Shown piece by piece: positions 60,354 through 64,000 of a stretch of DNA of 64,000 nt; position 1 is the first letter of the stretch; each line of letters opens with the position of its first letter. The notes beneath the pieces are model-generated. The model saw only the letters and a program-made list of their open reading frames with translations. It did not search any database and was not told where the DNA came from. Origin of the DNA: Lysobacter sp. K5869 (GTDB lineage: Bacteria; Pseudomonadota; Gammaproteobacteria; Xanthomonadales; Xanthomonadaceae); assembly GCF_018847975.1 (NCBI RefSeq), contig NZ_CP072597.1, positions 4,999,001 to 5,063,000 on the forward strand. Reading direction: 5' to 3'. Both the position numbers and the translations under genes were made by a program.

Positions 60354-60785
60354 TCACCCCGCCGCCGGCGGCTCCGGGTGCAGCCAATCCGCATCGCCAT
60401 CGGCGTAGCGCTCGCGCTTCCAGATCGGCACCCGCGCCTTGGTCTCGTCGATGATGTAGCGGCAGGCCGCGAACGCCGCGTCGCGGTGCGCCGCGCTCAC
60501 GCCCACCCACACCGCCAACTCGCCGATGGCCAGATCGCCGACCCGGTGCACGCAGCGCGCGTCCACGATCGCGAAACGCTCCAGCGCCTCGGCCAGCACC
60601 TTCTCGCCCTCGTTGAGCGCGAGTTCGGCGTAGCTTTCGTAACGCAACCCCAGCACCGCGCGGCCGCCGTGGTGGTCGCGCACCCAGCCCTCGAAACTGG
60701 CGTAGGCGCCGGCCTGCGCGCTCAGCAACGCCTGGCGCAGCGGGGCGATCTCGAATCCGACCTCGGACAAAGCGAATCGCGCCAT
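60354..60785 (-). CDS. moaE: Molybdopterin synthase large subunit
   Basis: The 143-residue protein has the MoaE motifs GAYASFEGWVRDHHGGRAVLGLRYESYAELA, HRVGDLAIGELAVWVGVSAAHRDAAFAACRYIIDETKARVPIWKRE. MoaE with two MoaD subunits converts cyclic pyranopterin monophosphate to molybdopterin; the catalytic Lys lies in KARVPIWKRE. It is the last gene of the leftward molybdenum cofactor operon, three bases after moaD. Confidence 0.96.
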   Translation of the reverse strand: MARFALSEVGFEIAPLRQALLSAQAGAYASFEGWVRDHHGGRAVLGLRYESYAELALNEGEKVLAEALERFAIVDARCVHRVGDLAIGELAVWVGVSAAHRDAAFAACRYIIDETKARVPIWKRERYADGDADWLHPEPPAAG

Positions 60786-60788
60786 CGC

Positions 60789-61031
60789 TCAGCCTCCCGA
60801 GACCGGCGGAATGAAGGCGACCTCGCTGCCCGCGCGCGGCGCCTCGTCCCAGCGCGCGAACGCGCCGTCCACGGCCACGCGCAGGCGCTCGACCGGCAAG
60901 GCGAAGCCGTGGCGTTCGCGCAAGGTTTCGTACAGCGCGCGCAAATCGCGCGCATCGGCCTCGACCGACTCGCTGGCGGTGCCGGCGGCGTCGCGCAGGC
61001 TGGCGAAATACAGCACGGTCAGCCGGCTCAT
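60789..61031 (-). CDS. moaD: Molybdopterin synthase small subunit
   Basis: The protein has 80 residues from the ATG at 61031 ([20 protein letters not shown]). It has the MoaD/ubiquitin-like fold and ends in [10 protein letters not shown], the Gly-Gly tail that carries the thiocarboxylate sulfur. The start overlaps the moaC stop (ATGA), and moaE follows three bases later. Confidence 0.95.
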   Translation of the reverse strand: MSRLTVLYFASLRDAAGTASESVEADARDLRALYETLRERHGFALPVERLRVAVDGAFARWDEAPRAGSEVAFIPPVSGG

Positions 61032-61564
61032 GCGCGCTGCCCCACGACGCCGAAATCGCGCTTGCCGCCGCGTTTGCCCGCCAACTGCGCCGGGCCGATG
61101 ACGATGGCGTGCGACAGCGCCTTGCACATGTCGTAGACGGTCAACGCGGCGACGGTGGCGCCGGTCAGCGCCTCCATCTCCACGCCGGTGCGGTGGGTGG
61201 TGCGCACCTCGCATTCGATCGACAGCGCGGTGTCGGTCGCCCACTCCACGGCGAAGCGGCAGCCGTCGATGGGCAGCGGGTGGCAGAACGGGATCAGCTC
61301 GTGGGTGCGCTTGACCGCCATCGTGCCGGCGACGATCGCGGTGTCGATCACCGCGCCCTTCTTGCTCTTCATGCCGCCGGCGCGCAGCTGCGCGGCCACC
61401 GCGGCGGGAAAGCGCACCCGGCAGCGCGCCAGCGCGGCGCGCGCGGTGACCGGCTTGGCGCTCACGTCGACCATGGCCGGACGGCCGTCGCGATCCACGT
61501 GGGTCAGGGCCGCGCGCGCTTGGGCCGCGCCGGTTTTCTTCGTGCTCGCTTTTGCGGATTTCAA
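61028..61564 (-). CDS. moaC: Cyclic pyranopterin monophosphate synthase
   Basis: The core [85 protein letters not shown] is unmistakable MoaC. It follows MoaA in the first step of molybdopterin synthesis. No ATG lies in a suitable place. The TTG at 61564 overlaps the stop of the upstream gene (TTGA) and gives 178 residues; an internal GTG in the THVDR segment is a shorter alternative. The start is therefore uncertain. Confidence 0.92.
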   Translation of the reverse strand: MKSAKASTKKTGAAQARAALTHVDRDGRPAMVDVSAKPVTARAALARCRVRFPAAVAAQLRAGGMKSKKGAVIDTAIVAGTMAVKRTHELIPFCHPLPIDGCRFAVEWATDTALSIECEVRTTHRTGVEMEALTGATVAALTVYDMCKALSHAIVIGPAQLAGKRGGKRDFGVVGQRA

Positions 61565-62247
61565 ATCGCCAGACTCCAATGCAGCGCGTACCCGGGTTCG
61601 CGCGGGCCGTACAGGAAATGCAGGACGCGCCGCCGCCCCTCGGGCCGGGTCGCCTTGGACGAGGCGTGCAGCAGCAACGGCCGCATGATAAGCAGATCGC
61701 CGCGGCGCGCGGTGCACGCGGTCTCGCCTTGCGCCGCGCGCAGGGCCGCGGCGGCGTCCGCGTCCAGGCGTCCGTGACGGTGCGAGCCCGGTACCACGCG
61801 CAGCGGGCCGTCGCCGGCGCCGCAGTCGTCCAGGTGCAGGCGCACCGCCAGCAGCCGCTCCAGCAGTTCCGGCGGCGGCTGCACGAACGCCCCGCCCTGC
61901 TTGCGCGACCACGCGCTCAGGCGGGCGTCGTCCACGCGCGCGGCGACCGGGATCGACAGGTCCTGATGCAAGGTCACTTTCCAATTGCGGCCCGCGCTCT
62001 TGCGGAACAGCGTGCATTGCACCGCGACCGCATCGGCCGCGAGCAGCCCGGCGCCGCTCAGGCGCTCGCGCAAGGCCGCCGCCAATTCGCCGCACCACGG
62101 TTCGCGCAGCAGGTCGCGGTCGCCGGCGTCGTCTTCGGTCGAGTCGTTCACGGCGGGCCGCGAGGCCAGCGTTTCGACTTCGGCGGGACCGAGCGCATCC
62201 GGCCACAGCGCGAACCCGCGCTCGTTCAAGGAGTCACGCATCGCCAT
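61561..62247 (-). CDS. PhyH-type Fe(II)/2-oxoglutarate dioxygenase
   Basis: The 228-residue protein carries the metal triad H-x-D in [11 protein letters not shown] and His in LLLHASSK, and a following Arg block ([12 protein letters not shown]) for 2-oxoglutarate. [15 protein letters not shown] and [11 protein letters not shown] are typical PhyH segments. The substrate is unknown. It is embedded between moaA and moaC with an overlap to moaC, unusual for a molybdenum cofactor operon. ATGs at 62247 and 62241 are both possible. Confidence 0.88.
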   Translation of the reverse strand: MAMRDSLNERGFALWPDALGPAEVETLASRPAVNDSTEDDAGDRDLLREPWCGELAAALRERLSGAGLLAADAVAVQCTLFRKSAGRNWKVTLHQDLSIPVAARVDDARLSAWSRKQGGAFVQPPPELLERLLAVRLHLDDCGAGDGPLRVVPGSHRHGRLDADAAAALRAAQGETACTARRGDLLIMRPLLLHASSKATRPEGRRRVLHFLYGPREPGYALHWSLAI

Positions 62248-62274
62248 CGCCGCCGCGCGCCCGAACCGACGGCC

Positions 62275-63315
62275 TCAACCGCCGATCAGAAACATCTCCA
62301 CGTGCCGCTTCGCCCGCGGCGCATCGGCCGCGCGCAGTTCGCTGTAGCGGTCGTTGCGGCCGCTCCACAGCGCGCCGACCCGCTCGACCAGGGCGTCTTC
62401 GCCCTGCGCCAGCGCCGGGCGCAAGTCGCTGCCTTCCGAAGCGAACAAGCAGGTGTACAAGCGGCCGTCGGCCGACACCCGCGCGCGGTGGCAGTCGCCG
62501 CAGAACGGTTCGCTGATCGAGGACACGAAGCCGACTTCGCCGGCGCCGTCGCGGTAGGCGTAGCGCGAGGCGACTTCGCCGCGGTACTGCGCGTCCAGCG
62601 CGCGCAGCGGCCAACGCGCGTCGATGGCGTCGCGCAGTTCCTGCGAACCGACCACGCCGCGCGGATCCCAGCCGTTGCAGTTGCCGACGTCCATGTATTC
62701 GATGAAGCGCAGCACGTCGCCGCTGGCGCGGAAATGCTCGGCCAGCGGCAGGATCTGATCTTCGTTGACGCCGCGCTGGATCACCGTATTGATCTTCAGC
62801 GGGCCGAACCCGGCCGCGCGCGCGGCCTCAATCCCGGCCAGCACCTGGGCGATCTCGCCGCGGCCGCCGGACAGGCGCCGGAACAGGTCCGGATCCAGCG
62901 CGTCCAGGCTCACCGTCAACCGGCGCAACCCGGCCTCGCGCAGCGCGCGCGCCTGCCGCGCCAGCAGCGCGCCGTTGGTGGTCAGGGCCAGATCGTCCAG
63001 GCCGTCGATCCGGGTCAGCCGCGCGATCAGCTCGGGCAACCCTTTGCGCAGCAGCGGCTCGCCGCCGGTCAGGCGCAGCTTGCGCACGCCGACGCGGACG
63101 AAGCCGCGCACCAGGGTCTCGATCTCGTCGAAGCTCAGCCGCGAGGCCGCGTCCAGGCCGTAGTCGTCCGGCACGCGCTCGGCCGGCATGCAGTAGGGGC
63201 AGCGGAAGTTGCAGGCCTCGATCAGCGACAAGCGCAAGTCCCGCAACGGCCGGCCGCGGCGGTCGAGCGGACCGGGCGCGGCGAGCGGGACGAGGCGGTC
63301 GAGGGCGGCATTCAC
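62275..63315 (-). CDS. moaA: GTP 3',8-cyclase
   Basis: The protein has 346 residues from a GTG at 63315 that overlaps the upstream stop (GTGA). The radical SAM cluster is EACNFRCPYCMP (C-x3-C-x2-C), followed by KLRLTGGEPLLRKGLPELI. The second cluster uses EPFCGDCHRARVSADGRLYTCLF. The C-terminal Gly-Gly (FLIGG) needed for activity is present. MoaA converts GTP to 3',8-cH2GTP, the substrate of MoaC. Confidence 0.97.
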   Translation of the reverse strand: MNAALDRLVPLAAPGPLDRRGRPLRDLRLSLIEACNFRCPYCMPAERVPDDYGLDAASRLSFDEIETLVRGFVRVGVRKLRLTGGEPLLRKGLPELIARLTRIDGLDDLALTTNGALLARQARALREAGLRRLTVSLDALDPDLFRRLSGGRGEIAQVLAGIEAARAAGFGPLKINTVIQRGVNEDQILPLAEHFRASGDVLRFIEYMDVGNCNGWDPRGVVGSQELRDAIDARWPLRALDAQYRGEVASRYAYRDGAGEVGFVSSISEPFCGDCHRARVSADGRLYTCLFASEGSDLRPALAQGEDALVERVGALWSGRNDRYSELRAADAPRAKRHVEMFLIGG

Positions 63316-64000
63316 GAAGGCGGCACCTGTGCGGCAGTGGGGTCGGCCAGGTCGATGGCCTCGCCGGGCCTGCCGACACGATACCCCCGCGCGGCCAGCG
63401 CGTCGCCCTCTTCGCGGCTGGCGTAGTGATACAGGACACAGCGGTTCAGCAGCGCCGGCGGGTATTCGCGCTCCAGGTCCTCGATCCCGCTGTGCGAGGG
63501 GTTGCCGTGCAGGGCGCAGTCGTGCGCGATCAGTTCGCCGTCGCCGGCGAACCGGGCCAGCATTTCCGGGATCGGCCGGGTGTCGCCGGTCCACACCGCG
63601 CTGCCGCGCAGGCGCAGGCCGAACGCGCTGTCGGGCCAGTGATGCCGGACCGGGAACACTTCCATGCGCACGCCGCGGTGCCAGAAATGGCCGCTGACCG
63701 GAATCAGCTGGAACGCGTCCCAGAAATTCACCCCGCCCTCGGCCAGCACGTTGGGGTAATCGGCCACGCGCTGCTGCAGCAGCGGCACCAGCGGCGCGGG
63801 GATGTACAGCCGCGGCCGCTGGCCGCCGCGGTTCTCATCGAAATAGTGGGCGACGAACAAGCGCTCGAAGCCGGCGATGTGATCCATGTGGGCATGGGTC
63901 AGGAACACCGCCTCGGGCATGCGCCCGTAGTGCGCCAGGAACGCGGTCAGGCCCTCGCCGCCGCAATCGATGGTGAGCCAGGGCTCGCCGTCGCGCTCCA
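63312..64000 (-). CDS. Metallo-beta-lactamase-fold hydrolase, N-terminus outside the window
   Basis: At least 228 residues are visible; the frame runs off the right edge. The metal motif FLTHAHMDHIAGFE (H-x-H-x-D-H), VSGHFWHRG, VWTGDTRPIPEML and the C-terminal VLYHYASREEGDAL are those of the RNase Z/MBL superfamily of soluble hydrolases. Upstream codons in the window read EPWLTIDCGGEGLTAFLAHYG, the usual first strands. It is translationally coupled to moaA. The substrate is unknown. Confidence 0.88.
   Translation of the reverse strand, partial: ERDGEPWLTIDCGGEGLTAFLAHYGRMPEAVFLTHAHMDHIAGFERLFVAHYFDENRGGQRPRLYIPAPLVPLLQQRVADYPNVLAEGGVNFWDAFQLIPVSGHFWHRGVRMEVFPVRHHWPDSAFGLRLRGSAVWTGDTRPIPEMLARFAGDGELIAHDCALHGNPSHSGIEDLEREYPPALLNRCVLYHYASREEGDALAARGYRVGRPGEAIDLADPTAAQVPPS

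Overview
The window looks like a chromosomal segment of a high-GC xanthomonad, most likely Lysobacter or a close relative (Xanthomonadaceae). The basis is the gene content (fabH-rpmF-yceD next to maf, MoxR/DUF58/TgpA, dnaX-ybaB-recR), a long REP-type inverted repeat, and an XVIPCD-type type IV secretion effector. The species call is inference. No database search was possible, so family names come from motif recognition.

Left chromosomal arm (1-13915): fabH (cut by the window edge), rpmF and the DUF177/YceD gene run leftward. Then come a small membrane coiled-coil protein, maf, and a leftward GT39 membrane glycosyltransferase. A tight rightward operon MoxR ATPase - DUF58 - TgpA transglutaminase - Slp-like lipoprotein follows. 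A leftward group of HIT hydrolase, recR, a small membrane protein, ybaB and dnaX leads to tRNA-Ser(GGA).

Prophage (13901-53914, 40.0 kb): a P2-like prophage sits in the 3' end of tRNA-Ser, bounded by a 15-bp direct repeat. Near attL are a leftward early operon (AlpA-like regulator, small coupled genes, a toprim primase-helicase, an Ogr/Delta activator, a small HTH protein) and a rightward XRE repressor with a divergent operator region. The virion genes follow in leftward operons. Tail genes D, U, T, E/E' (with a visible -1 frameshift site), FII, FI, W, V, fibre genes, I and J come first along the plus coordinate. Next is a moron block (an unknown protein, a membrane protein, a small lipoprotein, a membrane diguanylate cyclase). 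Then come S, R, a lysis cassette with Rz1 nested inside Rz, X, L, M, N and O, with P and Q divergent on the plus strand. Three similar palindromes sit before V, before J and between O and P, as expected for sites of the Ogr-type late activator.

Between portal gene Q and the integrase lies a leftward cargo cluster. It contains an Imm11-like immunity gene, a 1196-residue effector (N-terminal HNH/AHH-like nuclease, peptidoglycan-binding domain, C-terminal XVIPCD-like secretion domain with Gln-rich tail), a periplasmic transglutaminase-like protein, a secreted orphan Rhs tip, a TPR protein and an Abi_C-like protein. An AT-rich non-coding region with twelve GGTAA/TTACC repeats framed by a 27-bp inverted repeat separates the cargo from the integrase; it is a candidate replication origin or operator array. 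The virus therefore appears to carry an interbacterial-killing toxin/immunity pair plus other accessory genes.

Right chromosomal arm (53915-64000): the displaced native tRNA terminator, a perfect 42-bp-armed REP hairpin, a secreted pectate-lyase-fold protein, a metallophosphoesterase, the 4.5S RNA gene (ffs), an NmrA-type oxidoreductase divergent from an AraC regulator, a periplasmic beta-propeller protein, and a leftward molybdopterin operon. That operon reads metallo-beta-lactamase-fold gene - moaA - PhyH-type dioxygenase - moaC - moaD - moaE.
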